Source: Russula earlei
Taxonomy: Eukaryota; Basidiomycota; Agaricomycetes; Russulales; Russulaceae
Reading direction: 5' to 3'
Length of the DNA: 64,000 bases
NCBI GenBank assembly: GCA_025769875.1
Contig: JAGFNK010000031.1
Location: 62,001-126,000 of the forward strand
In this document: in pieces, positions 1 to 12,868 of the stretch
Layout: every line of letters starts with the position of its first letter
How positions within the stretch are numbered: the stretch's first letter is position 1
The notes under the pieces: generated by a model
Databases searched by the model: none
Told to the model about the DNA's origin: nothing
The model's input: only the letters and a program-made list of their open reading frames with translations
Position numbers and translations under genes: made by a program

Positions 1-3000
1 TCACGGTCGAGTTCTGTTTTCGCTTCTTCCAGTTGTGCTGCTACATATCACAACGGAGCTATCACTTGAGGTCAGGGGTTATTCCTGGTGATGAAACTCG
101 ACTCGAAACTGCCGTTCTGGCCACGTCGACCGACGAGGCATCACGCTGAGCTGCGGCGGGGAACCAATCCTCGGCAAACGACATCACTCCGACGGGTTCC
201 ACAATGCACCGAAAATTAGTGCGATGTACTGTTGGCCTTGTGTTACTCCGAGATAGACGGGTGTTAGATACGCAAATGATCCCGAACCCTTTCAATTGTT
301 GGTTCGGTCCGTGTGGAGACTGGTAGAATATTAAAGTGTGGGTTCCCAGGATTGACCCTCCATTCGGAGGACAAAAAAAAAGGACTGGTTGGCGTTGGGA
401 GTGTTGGAGACCCCCTTTCGTGGCGTATCTGGGGTTTTAGCTATAAATTTGCTCTATTGCTCCGCGGAGGAAAGAACGATCCCAACCAAGGTGATGTTTA
501 ATATCATGACATGACGGGCTTGTGTTGAGCCGGTGAATGCAGGGCTGCTGGGAAAGGCGCCGAGAAGCCATGCATGAACACAACAGGGTCCACACATCAT
601 GATTGCACGTTGTCCAACTCGTCGCTTTGTGTTCTTTGTTTGTTTTTTTTCTCAGGTACCGAAAGAACTGGTCGACGATGAGGTACCGACGTCCGTGGTC
701 CCATTCGGCTCGCATGGGTAGGACGGAGGGAAAACTGGGATTGGGCAGCGCTGGAGATCATGATGATGATGATGCAACGTGGTCTCTCAACCCCACTCAT
801 GCGAGTGGCCGGTCCCCGAGGTGCACGGATGGCATCCCGCGGGGCCGAAATGAAGGTACCACCGTGGCGGGGCCAACGAGATCCGGCACGAGGGAGGAAC
901 GGCCATGGGTTTCCCACCGCCGAACTGCCAGATGCGTTGGTGCCCATGCCACACAGGCTGAAAGTGAAAATCCAAAAATCGGGCGCGGAGCCGGAGCCAC
1001 CGGTCACGTCTTCTTCATCCTGTGTTATGTCGTGCTGATTTTAGACGTCGTCGTCGTCGTCGTCGTCGTCGTCATCCGACGTCGTTGCTTAGATGTATGC
1101 ATGACACGTATACTGATGGGAAGGAACCTTTGTGGAGCCTGAGCGCGGCTAGTTGCCGATGCCCGTCTCACACTACGCGAGGCGGTTCATTTTGAAACCG
1201 AGGACGCGGAGGGTGGAGCGGGGTACGCAACTTTCGTGAGCGTTCGGTTCGTTCTGCGGCGCGCGGAAGGGTGTGATCGGTGAATGCTCCTGGACGTCCG
1301 CGGGATCGCATGAGAGTCATGGTAGGGTAGGGATGGCATGTATGTGAGCATCGAAGAAGACTCCCTGGAACCGGACAGATGAACACTGTAGTTTTTTGTT
1401 CCTGCCCAGGGCAGGTACGTAGCTCAATCATGACGCTTGGCTGCTGCCTGACATCCACCAATAAGCGATATCTGGTGCTGAAACACAGGTACTCCTTCAG
1501 CGAACTTGGATGTTTTCCTTCCTTTGAGCGGGAGTACGGGGGCGGAGAATTCACTTGGGCTCATCGTACGAACGTTCGTATTGTCAATACTTGTCACACA
1601 CGGCTAACTAGGAGGCGTAATCACAGGTGTTCTGTTCTGATCGGATCGTACAAACGAGATGACAGCTCAGCGGATGCCTTGATCTGGACAATGCCGAGGG
1701 GGTCCATCACAGCGCGGTACCATCAGCACCTCACCTCACCTGGCAAGGCCTTTGGGGTCATCCCTTACAAGGCGTTCCCTGTACTCGTAGCGAGGTCTTC
1801 ACCTGTTGCGTTGACCAGATGCAAGGCTTATGGAACAAGTAGGACAGCTAGGCGGAGGCACGAACGATGCGAGGTACAGTTGAGTCAACGACGTTCAGAG
1901 TTAGTACAGGGGTATCGTATTAAGACAGACGTATACGATACGAGCCGGTACACCTCATTATGACCGGCAGAAACTAATAAGGTATGTGATATTACGAACG
2001 GTTCCATTCGATCATAGTGTGAGCTGAACATCAAACGGAAGGCTGTCATAGGAGGCAGAGGAGGCAACTCGGCACCCGGTAGAGGGAGATGTTACAGCCG
2101 AATGAAATTGAAATGAGCGTGTGATCGACTGCCCCACAGACTGTGGGGAGGGGTGATTGGGGAGGGGATGATAAAGAGAGAAGGGCGTGGGTTTTGCCAG
2201 TGCCTTGTGCAGACAATCTGAGGCGATGATGTCGTCGACAACGGGTTGGATATCAGTGAGGAAAGACATCATTGTTTCATGTTTGCGATGGCTATCTTGT
2301 ACTCCTGGCGTAGTCGCATGACCGTTCTGAGCGTGACCCTGATGCACCTGACGGTGGAAGGCACGATAACAACGCGACGGCAATCATAATGTCGTGACCT
2401 CGGCGCTGCGCACACTGGCAGTTGTTTTGCAAGTTCTACAAGTTACCCAGTCCGAGTATCGCCTTGCATGGCTTGGCGAGGCCGCTAGTCTACCCTTTGC
2501 AACCTCTAGACCGTTTCAAGTAGCTCAGCGAGCAACATCCACCCCCAAAGATCGGCAGCGACGTTGTATCGTGAGCCAACTGAAGGTGTCCCTGTCCCTG
2601 AACAAACAAACATGACAAAGACGGTCTCTTGATACACACACGGCGTGAATCTCCATCAAATGAGACCTTCTTGAGGGAATCACTGACAGATGTGAAGCAG
2701 GTCGAGCTGGATTGGCACAAAGCAGGGCCAGTGGCTGTAGACTAGGTAAGCCTTGTGAAGAACGACATCGATGTCACTTTCTCAGCTCAGCCGCGGCCTC
2801 AGTCATTAGTTTGACTAGCACTAGCCTGGCCCCCGCATCGATCAATATACAGCTGACCGGCAAGGAACGGTAGATCGGTGCCATCCGAAACTCATATGCT
2901 CCTTTTGACGGTTAGACCCGACGACTGACTCAAATTGTTATTCAAAGAAAGCGAAAGCTGCACTTCAAATATCATATCATGTTTCGGGTGTCAATCGTCT

Positions 3001-3141
3001 TCCGTCTCCCCTCATCTACCCCTCATCTGGCGACATAGCTCGTCGCCCATAAATGCCGGCTCCAACCTCATACTGTACCTTTTGGCTCCCCTTCACCCGT
3101 CTCGCTTCATCCAGTGCATCCCGGGCCCCTTCGGTTGGGCC
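1..3141. other. Gene-free stretch with simple repeats
   Basis: I find no coding region I can support. Several open frames exist (the longest, 194 codons, at 1379-1963 +) but none resembles a known family or splices sensibly to a neighbour. The stretch holds a GTC trinucleotide run at 1045-1073 and a short ATG-repeat at about 756-774. The last few hundred bases should contain the promoter of the DUF6533 gene that starts at 3142. Confidence 0.5.
1045..1073. repeat. (GTC)n microsatellite
   Basis: About nine perfect GTC units in a row. Confidence 0.9.
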
Positions 3142-4588
3142 ATGTCGCTCGCCGTCCCACAATCCGAAGTAGATCAGATCGTGCGAGGATTGCACATCGC
3201 TGTGATCGCCCGGTACCTAGGTGGTACGTTGCCATTCCCTGCCGCTGCAAGTCAAACCGATCCCGATTGTTCCCAAAAGCCGCTGGGCTTGTCGCGCTGC
3301 TCTACGACCACGCCTTGACTCTCAGCGACGAGATTCGCCTGATTTGGACGGCACCTCGCTCGTTTGCAAAATGGATGTTCCTGGTAAATCGTTACTTGTC
3401 GGAGGTCTGCCTGGTGGCAGTTGCCAATGGTGCGTGCGTTTCGCTCCCGCCGTTTGTTTCCGCGACGCGATGTTCAGTTTCAATCCTAGAAATGTTTGGC
3501 TTTAACCATCGTCCGTATACTGAAAAAGTGAGTCCCTCGTCAGTTCAAGGACCCGCGATGCTGACCGCCCTTAGACGTATGATTTCGTGGACTCACGCCT
3601 CCACTCTATCTAACGAGGACGAAGCTGTCAGAATTTGATAAGAGTAGTTTGCGTTTATGGTGTCTTCGCGACGTTCACAAACAACTTGGTCGCGTTCTTG
3701 CGAGTCGTCGTTCTGTGGGACAAATCACCTGTACGTCTGACTTGAGAGACTCTCAAGTTCGCGACTGAGGGCTCACAACCGAATTCAAGCGGATCTCGCT
3801 TGTTCTCAGCATCATCATGATTTTGAGCTTCCTCGCCACTATTACTTGCACAACGATATCGATCATCTTTCTTTCGCGTAAGATGCCCCTGCCAAACAAA
3901 GTTATTAGTGAACTCATGCGACTTGTCAGCGTTCATCAGGTACAGTGACCTTGCTCGAACGTGCTATTTCACCAAGACGGGCCCATCATACATTGCTCTT
4001 TGGGCGGCTCCGGTGGGTACTTTTGAGTCAAGCACATTTTTCGGCTCTCATCAATCCCAAACGACCCTCAGATGGGCTTCGAACTTTCAGTGATTTTCCT
4101 CGTGGCATATGACGCTCTTTCACGTCCACGGATCGTTGACAGGCCATTAGTGCGAACTCTGTACCGCGATGGTATGCTGTTCTTTCTCGTGAGTAGAAGT
4201 CACTGTTGCGCCATCTAGTTCGCATGCTCACTGCTGCCTAGGCCGTCTGGTTACTTCGCATGACGAATCTTGCTTTCGCGGTCGTCACTGAGCCCGGCCT
4301 CATCGCTCTACCAATATTGTACGCGCTGGCTTCTGAACCCACCAACGTCCACGATGCTGAGCTTTGGACAGTTTTTCCTGGGGCATGGTATCGCTGGCCA
4401 TCAATCGTATGTTGATACACATACGCTCATCCGAGGAACGTAGCCAGCGCGACGACAACGAAGATAACGATGACGATGACGACGCCGTGGCGTCATCCGT
4501 AAATTTTTGGGGACAGGTAGAGTCTGCCCATGGCGGATCAATAGGAACACAGACCCCCATCGAGCTGCGTACTCACTGGACCAAGTGA
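3142..4588 (+). CDS. DUF6533 domain membrane protein
   Basis: Multi-exon gene for a multi-pass membrane protein of the DUF6533 family, which is expanded in Agaricomycetes and has no known function. Exon 1 (3142-3223) ends in phase 1 and joins exon 2 at 3280, giving the family's opening helix with YDHALTLSDEI followed by RLIW. Later exons give a helix ending in FLRVVVLWDK, a second starting RISLVLSIIMIL, and a block with FELSVIFLVAYDALSRPR. The last exon encodes an acidic tail (NEDNDDDDD) and ends at 4588. Eight or so exons are separated by introns of roughly 50-110 nt. The downstream GPCR-like gene lies on the same strand 1.3 kb away; no functional link is visible. The family is clear; the exact positions of two middle exons are less certain. 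Confidence 0.82.
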
Positions 4589-5918
4589 ATATTGTTGACA
4601 TGCCCAAGGGCCATTCTCGCCTTTCCACTCACTTTCGCTCTGTCTTCATCGTACATCCCAACGCCTCGTTGGTTTTCGCTGGCGAATATTTCACTGATTC
4701 ACCCTTTCTGTGCCTATTGACTCGGTCACTCTAATTACGATCTGTCATGCGTGGATGTTCAACCTGTAACTTGCAAATTTTATCTAGGGGTAGTCGAACC
4801 TGAAGTTATCTGTATGTCTGTATGAATGAATATACCAGTTTGGGCTAACCGTTTAGGGGGTGTAAAGATTGAACCCCAGCGCCGGGTGTGGGGCTTGTTG
4901 ATGTATGAAAAGCTGTGGTGCACAGCGTCATCTCCGGGACGACCGTTCTGATCTTTTCTCCACATGTGTCAACGCCGCTTTAGACGCCTTCAAGTTGTCT
5001 TTCTGTCTCACTATCACAGCAAATATATATGGGAAGGCCAAGGTAACGGAAAGACTTGCAAATTTAAGGCCACCGGTAGCCAGTCGTCAACTACCCACAT
5101 CGTCTGTTCCTCAGGCTGTCGAATCACTCACTGCTTCACCACCAGGGTCAGGACATCATGATTTAGAACTGTTCGACGTGATGCGGCAGCACATTACCAA
5201 ATCATTAATCAGACGTTCCGGGCCTCTTCAGGGCACCACTCTGTTACACACATTCGTTTGGATGCGCAGTTCCCGGCTAGAAGGAAAGAGTGAAACAGTG
5301 AGTTTCATTAAACTCTATTCTGCGTCGCGTCTCCGACTCTGTTCCATGAATAAAAGTGAAGAAGCTCCAAACCAACTGTACACCGCTGCCGACGGTACTT
5401 CAGCTCTCCGTGGGGACGCTGTTATGCGGCCCTGCATCGCTTGGGGTTACCTCCATAGCCCAGGACTCACCCCGTGGGAGTTCCGTCTCGGGTAGCACGG
5501 CGTCTTGATGTTCTGTCATCAAGTGCGACGGTGGGCAGGTACGGTCCCGCTCGCGCCAAACCATCGAGGTCGCGATCCGACTCTTTCCTGATAGTCGATT
5601 TACGCCCTCGTGTGATGACCGATCGCTGCTTATTGCCATGCCTCCCATCAAAACGATGGCGGTGCGCATGATTGCGCTACGCTATGGGCTGAAGCACCGT
5701 TTTCCACGTTTGACACTGCAATTGATGTTCCCACAACCCATCAGCAAGATTAGCACCGTCTCGCCGACGATGCTCTTCATCCGCATCGTCACCGTTTGTT
5801 CTCGGGGGGGCCGGTCCTCTTCTTTCGAGCACATCGTCGTCAGCCTCAGCGCTGCCATCTGTAGCATCTACAGCAATTTTCGTGTCAAGGGAGCAGCTGT
5901 GCTGCTGTGTCGATTCCC
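4589..5918. other. Intergenic, no supported gene
   Basis: Open frames on both strands (for example 4905-5495 +) do not resemble known proteins and lack good splice partners. The right end is the upstream region of the receptor gene starting at 5919. Confidence 0.45.
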
Positions 5919-7998
5919 ATGTCAGACGCCACATTTGGCTCTTCATCGTCTAGTTCCCTCATTTCGTTACCCTTGGCCGATGGCACACGCTTTATCATCA
6001 TCAATACGTACTCACAGTCGCAGTCAAGGGCAGTCGGCGTACGTGGATTACCCCTTCTTGCTTCGTGCATTCGTTCTTACCCCGTGCAGGCACTTGTCGC
6101 TGCATCCTGTGTTTCCTTGGCCGCTACTGTGGGACTGTTGGCTGCGATCGCTGTACGTTTTGACCTGATGGATTCACTCGTTTACCTAATCCTGATGTTT
6201 TTGAAGATGTCTGCGTTCAATACACGCACGCTCAAGAACCCAAACATGTTCGTGCGGACCCATGTTGTTTTCTACTTTGTCTCGCTACTCGTCTGCGACA
6301 TTCTACAAGGTGAGTTTTGACCGTGCACACTCCACAGTTGGGCTCGGCTAGTCTCGAAAGCCACTGCTAAAGTCCTGTTCTTTCATCGTAGCAATTGGCT
6401 CAATCATGAGCTCGGCTTGGACACAAAGAATGGCCATCGTCTATGGCTCGCTGTGTACAGTGCAAGGTAGGGACTTGGATACTCGTTCATATTGAATTCG
6501 CTCGCACACCCACACAACCTATTTCTAGGCATCATCAAGCACGTAGCAGATGTCGGCATTGCAGTCTGGTGAGTCCTGTGTGACGTGTCAGGAAGCTCGT
6601 TTCTGACGGCTTTGTGTCAGGAGTCTGGTACGGCCCATGAGTTATGTCGGTACGAGTGAAGTCGTGTTGAACCCCCCGCAGGTCATTGCGGCACGCACAT
6701 TTTTGGTGCTCTTCCTCCGCGTTGATGTCCGGCGGTCTGTGATGTGGCTCGTGCTGCTTGCCCAGTGGTCTCTCGTCGGTGCGATTGTTATTGCTGGGCC
6801 AGCAACGGCTAGGAGTGATAAACACGGCCCGTTTTGTGAGCAGTCACTGTACGATTCTGTGCCTGTTCACCTGATTTTATGACCATTTTCAGACGGTATT
6901 TCAGGCGATTGGTGTTGGATATCTCCAAATTATGATGTCCAGCGCATCATGTGCGTAGTTTAGATCCCGAAACTCCTGACGAATGACACTTGTCTCACAG
7001 CCTAGATTATATGGTCGTATGTTTCCCGACAAGTCTTGCCTGTTCCTCCCTGAAGAGTTTACAGATGTTCATTTCTGCGCTACTAGCGTCCATGCTTTAT
7101 TCGCTCGTTTTCTTACAGCTTCGCGGAATTGCCCGCGCTCAGGCCCCTTCGACAACAACTATCGCATCTGTGAATCAGGAGCTCCATAAGCAGTATGAGC
7201 ATCGATTAGCACGCCAGATGCTGTTGTATCCTGCATGTGTTCAATCAACAGCCATTCAAAACTACCTAACCTGAGTGTCGTCGTAGATTGCATATACGAT
7301 TATGATCGTTCCTATTACCTGCTGTCGCTTCCTCGCGTGGGCGGGCCACAACGTCCCATTCGGTGCCATTGTTTTTAGGTACGTTCTGTAAGCGTTACTG
7401 AGAATTTATAGCTAATTCCTCATTCTCAGTGATTTGATCTATCTTCTTAGCGGTTCGTCGAACGATCCAACATCATTGGAATCTGCTAACACACTAGCCC
7501 GTAGGCCTCGTCCATGTGATTCTCTTTGCTTGCACACGCCGCATTCTTCCCCCGCGCTCTATCTTACCGAAATTTCTTATCTCTACCCCAACCGTTCTTG
7601 TTTCCTCAACGGCACTGGCCGACAACGATTTCGAATTTCTTTACGGTGGGCCTGTGACCAGGCCTCCGACGTCTGTCGACGAAGAAAAGTCGAGAGGCCA
7701 TTCAAAGGAGCACGCCTCCGGCATCCACCAAATACGCAGCCCGTTCTCGGATCGTGCGTATCCCCCCATCGACGCGGCCATCGTGAAGCGCGTGGATAGC
7801 CCCGACTCTGGCTACAGCGACGCACTCCCATCGTCCCACCACACGGACGAACCTATAGCTGCGGATTACGTCGACTGGTCGGTCCTTCCCGAACCGTTCA
7901 GCCCGCAAGACCATTTGTCCAGGGAGGGCGAAGGGCGTCTAGGGCGAGGCCCGGATGTGCCGACTCCGCCCGACCCCCGAGAGAGCAAGAGGAGGTAG
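5919..7998 (+). CDS. Seven-transmembrane GPCR-like receptor
   Basis: Multi-exon plasma-membrane receptor of the basidiomycete GPCR-like family related to cAMP/glucose receptors. The first ATG is at 5919 (MSDATFG), followed by a Ser-rich N terminus. Exon 1 ends at 6038, exon 2 is 6090-6152, exon 3 is 6207-6309 and exon 4 is 6392-6466. Recognisable blocks include VVFYFVSLLVCDILQ, the joined GSIMSSAWTQRMA, RTFLVLFLRVDV, the extracellular GISGDWCWISPNYD and the last helix pair ending in the motif LVHVILFACTRR. The cytoplasmic tail is long, about 140 residues, polar and rich in Ser/Pro. Such receptors are expected to couple to heterotrimeric G proteins; the ligand cannot be inferred. The first two introns are multiples of three without in-frame stops, so retention would add residues. 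Confidence 0.85.
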
Positions 7999-10816
7999 AG
8001 GAACATGCGGGCCCAGAGAGCGTGCCCCAGCACCATTAAGCAGCTGTCGTCGGCGGCGGACGTCGCATCTTACTTGACGTATTTTTTTTTTTCCTTTGCA
8101 TTTCCCTCATGATACATCCGGGTCTGTGCTTCGTACGCAATAAATGATTGGGACTTGTCGTTTGGAGACGCCGAGGCTGACTGTTGGCGCTCGCCTAAGC
8201 CAGGGCACCGTAAGACAACGTTCGGGCGCGCCAGAAACCAGTAGAACGTTGCGATTGAGCGGGCGTCAACGAGAACCCAAGCAAGCGCCAGGCTTCGGCG
8301 CGAACGAACCCACATCCTCGTCCTCGGTTCCCCACCGTCACCTCGGATTCCGAGGGGATAAAGGATGTCACATGATCTGGGCGCCATTTTTTATATTTAT
8401 GTTATTCGCCCTGATGCACCCACCGTTGGCACCCCTCTCCCTGCCCGCTGGCTGGGCCAATGATGCCGAAGGCAGACAGATGGGCAACGCTGCCACGCTG
8501 GAATAAGACCCATGTGCAGCTCGAGACGCGGCTGCGGAGCGCGTCTCTCTTCTGCGTTTCCTTGCTTGCTCGATATGTCCGCACCCGCCGCCGTGCTACG
8601 CATGGGCGTTTCTCTTTCTCAAACCGATCTGATTCGGTTGAGCACAGCACAGCACAGCACAGGCAACGACCCCGACCCGGGGGGCACAGACTCCTCGATT
8701 TGATGAAACCTGATGAATGAACCAAGCTTGAACACAATAGCTTGAACACAATAATAATTTTAAAAACTAAAAAAAAAACCCTTCCCAGCGGGCCGGATCT
8801 CCAGCTGCCTTCCTTGTGTTTCTGTGACTGTGACTCTTGCGGGATGGGTACGACGTTGTTAAAAATAAGAAAATAAACAAAAAAAGACACCAGCAAAGTC
8901 CTGGGGCAAACAAGATGCGCCACTCCATGTGGGACGTCGTCCCCAGGGCCAAACGTAAAAAACAACATCAAAACATGAGACATAATACACTCGTACGCGA
9001 CGCGACGCGCCAACGCCAAGGGCCTATGTGGCACCGTCTGCCAATATCGCAGGACCTGGGACCACGCTGAACGCGACCCCTCGAAGCAATTTAACCACCT
9101 CCCAGCTGTCACACCAACAAGGTAAAGCGTTTGTGTGAGCAAATTGGGTCGACAGCGCCCGCGGCGCCCGTCGAGGGGACGGTAACCGTGCCCCGTCTGT
9201 CTCAAAAAATAAACACGATAGGGGTTGATCATTGCTTTCCGTACTTTCCGTACGCAAACGGGTGGAGCGCACAGCGTACGTAGGGGCCCAGTATATCAAA
9301 CGGGAAGGCCTAGCCTCGTCTCTGATCATGGTCAATAACGCCGAAGCGTGTGTGATAAGATGCGCATCCCGTCCGTCCCCTGGGGTAGGCGTAACCACGA
9401 TGCCCGAAGGCCGTGGGCATTGATATGCACGTTCTGGGACCCAGATCCATAATTAGCGAGCGGTATCCACGGGGTCTCGCACTGCAGTCGTTCCGGGAAA
9501 ACTCCAACCGTTCCTTGCTGTGAAATCTGATAGCGAGATGGTCGGTGGAGCTTGGAGCTTGGAGCGAAACCTGGCGCGAGAAGGGGGGAAGGGCCCATAT
9601 CTATCTCGAAGATGCCAAACACCCGTGTCGCACTATATTCCAGACATAGATCGCGCCGCTTTCAGCAGCACCTTCGACGTCCCTTTATCGATCAACGCGC
9701 GTGACTGAGTCTTGGATGAGTGAAACTGGGATGCTCAATGAAAGAAGTGTCAGTTAACCAAGAGCAACTCGGAGGCAAAGGTACATATTGGGGTCAATAG
9801 TAACTCTGGTGCAATTCATGTGACGGACGGACGTACACCGTTGCAGCCAACCCACGGTCGCGGCTCTGGAAGACAAAAAGAGTTTCTGAAGAACTCTATC
9901 GTTCATGACTAGAATGTTCGCTAATCTTGGATGTTCGGAACCCGACATCTCGCCAGGCGCCCCGTTGCTTCCTGTTATCAGAAATGGGAAACGGATGAAG
10001 GCAAATCTATCGAACCGACACCTACGAGCGGTGCGCAGGCGCGTTGTGCGGTATCGTATCGCACGACCAGTTGCGTGGACCGTTACTGAATTGTCAGGAT
10101 GTCGCTGAAAGTTTCCGACGACCCTGATACCATATCGCAGGTTTGCTTGTTATAGAGCTATGCGCATTGAAATGTCCTCCGAAAGGTTAGATTGCGCAAA
10201 TTGCGATCAAACGCTTCTTTGACGGCAGCTGGAGTCTCGGTCTCGGGGAATGGCATCTTCGTAAGGTAAACTGTACCCATAACCGACTCTAAGGTAAGCT
10301 CACACTCAAGGTGAATGGACAACACGGAGTTCTCACCAGACACGTCAGCTCACACCCAAGCGCCGGATTGCGTTAGCAACGTCCGCGACACGTCGGACGA
10401 AATCACAGATTCCAATCGATGCATCCCGGACATGCGTGGGCGTGAGCGTTACGAGGTCGTGGATCCTGGAAAGCGCTCTCAAAAAACACGAGATCGAGGG
10501 TACTCTTAAGGAGACCTTATCCGATGTACGAGAATAATGTTTCTTAAAATAGAATGTCGTGGTCATCGGCACATGAAGAAATCGACCCCTTGGTGATCTT
10601 CACGCGGAAGGAGCAGCCGCACCGCGGGATGAGGGGAAGTGGGAGATAAATCGCCCTTGATCACGGTCCGAAACCGAAATCAGAATTCTGCGAGACAGCT
10701 CGTATTCCATACGTCTACATTACGCAAGGCTGTCCCTAAAGACCTGAGCGGCAGGAGTTAGCACAACTATCAATGGACATAAGCTTCCGGCACCTCTGAC
10801 AACGGACGGGAAGGCA
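7999..10816. other. Intergenic, no supported gene
   Basis: This 2.8-kb stretch has one long minus-strand open frame (8402-9232, 276 codons). It runs through poly(T)-like and low-complexity sequence, has no family resemblance and is probably chance. I found no RNA gene or repeat beyond short A/T runs near 8080-8095 and 8755-8790. Confidence 0.45.
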
Positions 10817-12002
10817 CTAATCCTCATCAATCGGCTGTCTCTTTTTCCTGCGTTCTTCGATACGTTTCTTCATGGCCGTTCGAGCACCTTCAGCTGCGAC
10901 ATCTAACCGCCCAGCTTTGGCAAGCGCTAGGGTCAACGAATGGATCATTCCAACGTAATTGTGTCGGCGAAGGCTATTTTCGAACTGGGGAAAATCGTAG
11001 TACGTGAAGATAACAACAAGTTGAGGGAATATACACACAGCCCAACGTTCACGTTTCGAATGTTCGTCAGCAAGCTGTTGTGCAAGACCGGCTTCTCGGT
11101 CAACATCCCCTGACGCCTGCGCCTCCGCGAGTTCAGTCTGCAAAGTCGGCAAAGGGTCATCGTGTAACGCGAGCAAACTGAATTCGAGCTAGATGCAATT
11201 AACTCATGAAAACAAGCATTGATGGATATTACGAACTGATCCCGCTGGGTAGGTGGCGATACGCGCTTCAATAACCTCCCTGAAAGTCGTTAGGGTTCAC
11301 AGGTTCACAGGAAGGGTTGGGATGAGATACCGTGCTCGCGCTACCCAGCCCTCCTCATCCTCTTCGTAAGGACCATGAGTGATCGGAGACTCCTTGAGCC
11401 CGTCGAGTTCGTATACAGATCCAAATACGGGAAGATACACGATAAAATGATAAGCATCCTCGGACGCCTTGGGCTGATATAGACCATCGAGAGATATCGC
11501 GGACGGAGGGGAAAGCGCGTTATGCGCTGCACGCAACCAATCTGCGCTCGTAACGGCAAGCCCGCGCACCTGGGGGTCCATACCGGTCGTGAAGGAGAGG
11601 AGCTCCTGAAGTTCGGGCCCAGTGACCAAGCCGGGGATATTTCCGAGTGCGTTGATGACGGCGAGGGTCGCGCACGCATTTTGGACGACCTGATGTGCGA
11701 AGAAGCCAGGGAAAGCGACGTCGTACGCGCCACCCGTTGATTCCGGCTCGCCAGCACCAGGGAGCCATTTGAATAGAAAGACGAGGGCGCGCACGGGCTG
11801 CAGGGGCACGAGCGAGGCGGGATCAAGGGAATAGAGGTCGTCGACGATAAGCGGTACGCCGAGCGATTCGAGAAGCTCGCTGCGGCGCGGTGACAGGTGT
11901 GATCAATCGCTGCTGACAGGAATTCACCACCACGACGCACGTAAAAACGCCAGGATCCGACTCCGTCAGCTGCCAGCCGCTAGAATCATCCTCGAGTGAC
12001 AT
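10817..12002 (-). CDS. UCH37: Ubiquitin C-terminal hydrolase UCH37/UCHL5 (peptidase C12)
   Basis: Cysteine protease that trims ubiquitin chains. In other eukaryotes UCH37 binds the 19S proteasome through Rpn13. Five exons on the minus strand: 11941-12002, 11331-11879, 11237-11279, 11039-11188 and 10817-10984. Together they give 972 nt, a whole number of codons, for 323 residues, close to the family's usual size. The catalytic block HQVVQNACAT carries the nucleophilic Cys with the oxyanion Gln just upstream. The His lies in AYHFIVYLPV and the Asp in VYELDGLKE. The C-terminal ULD-like block KRERWA-FENSLRRHNYVGM is restored only when the 54-nt intron at 10985-11038 is removed. It ends in a basic and acidic tail. 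The start at 12002 (MSLEDDSSGW) fits the family's short N terminus. Orthology is firm. Confidence 0.94.
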
Positions 12003-12868
12003 CTTGATTCAGTTCGATTGGAAGCAGGTTGAGTTTACGGTGACAAGCAGACGATTGTTGGCTAATTGTTGGCGCGCGACGCGTTCGTTAGCCGTGTGAC
12101 CCACGTGGTGCGTTTATTTTTTCCGAGCGCTCCTGGTGGGGGTACGGTATCAGCCCCTCCTTGGGTCGTGATATCATCTCCCCGGACTCCCAACGTAGAA
12201 CAATGAAAGATTTCTCTTTATGTACAGCCATGACATAACCAGCCATTGGCGTCGTGAGAGAAGAATGATTTATCAAATCCATTCGACCCTGTGATGCTCG
12301 GCATTTCCGTATATTGGCCCAGCACGAACAGTCCTAGCACAACTCTACTATCAAAACCCTGTGACGGGACCACCACGACGTCCCTCGGCAATCCTTGCTT
12401 CGTTTACAAAATGTCATTATACAAGCGGATGGTAACAATCCCAGCCTCGCCTAAGCGCCCATCAATTGCACATCATCCAAAATCAAATTCGATCGCAGTC
12501 TGGTCCATGCACCTGCAGGTGATGGAGTGTGATTGTTCTTCGCCTCCCCTGCAGTCGTTGAGCGCAGAGCAGCCAATATTCACCCGATGCGCCTGGCAAG
12601 GTCTCGAAATAGTCCTTGTTGTCATTCTTTCAGTTATGTCCATTCGGAGATGGCGAAAGGCGTCACCTTGTATCTGGCCTTACCGTATGACTTGCCATAA
12701 GCCGTAGCCCATATCGTACACATTTGCTATCCTGTCTATCAGACACATCGAATGGGTCAGGGGCGCCATGCCAGTGATGACTCTCAGGTTGTTTTTTCGA
12801 AGTACGGATGACGCTTTTCGTACGCGCCAATATCTTGGTATCTTGCTCCATCACCAGCAAGGCGGTTC
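12003..12868. other. Divergent intergenic region
   Basis: Lies between the diverging UCH37 and SLC35-like genes and should carry both promoters. It holds a 64-codon minus-strand open frame (12088-12282) and a 65-codon one (12663-12860), both with protein-like composition. They could be remnants of a decayed gene, but the frames between them are interrupted and I recognise no family. Confidence 0.4.

Noticed and set aside
603..1963. Long plus-strand open frames (603-1142 and 1379-1963)
   Set aside because: The first translates the GTC microsatellite as a run of Val. The second has no recognisable motif and no splice context.
5638..6168. 176-codon plus-strand frame overlapping the receptor start
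   Set aside because: It is a different frame over the receptor's first exons; the receptor frame is supported by family motifs and splice sites.
8402..9232. 276-codon minus-strand open frame
   Set aside because: Runs through A/T homopolymers and low-complexity sequence, shows no domain, no intron structure and no typical composition; treated as chance.
12291..12707. 138-codon plus-strand frame between UCH37 and the transporter
   Set aside because: No motif; the opposite strand looks slightly more protein-like but is also interrupted.
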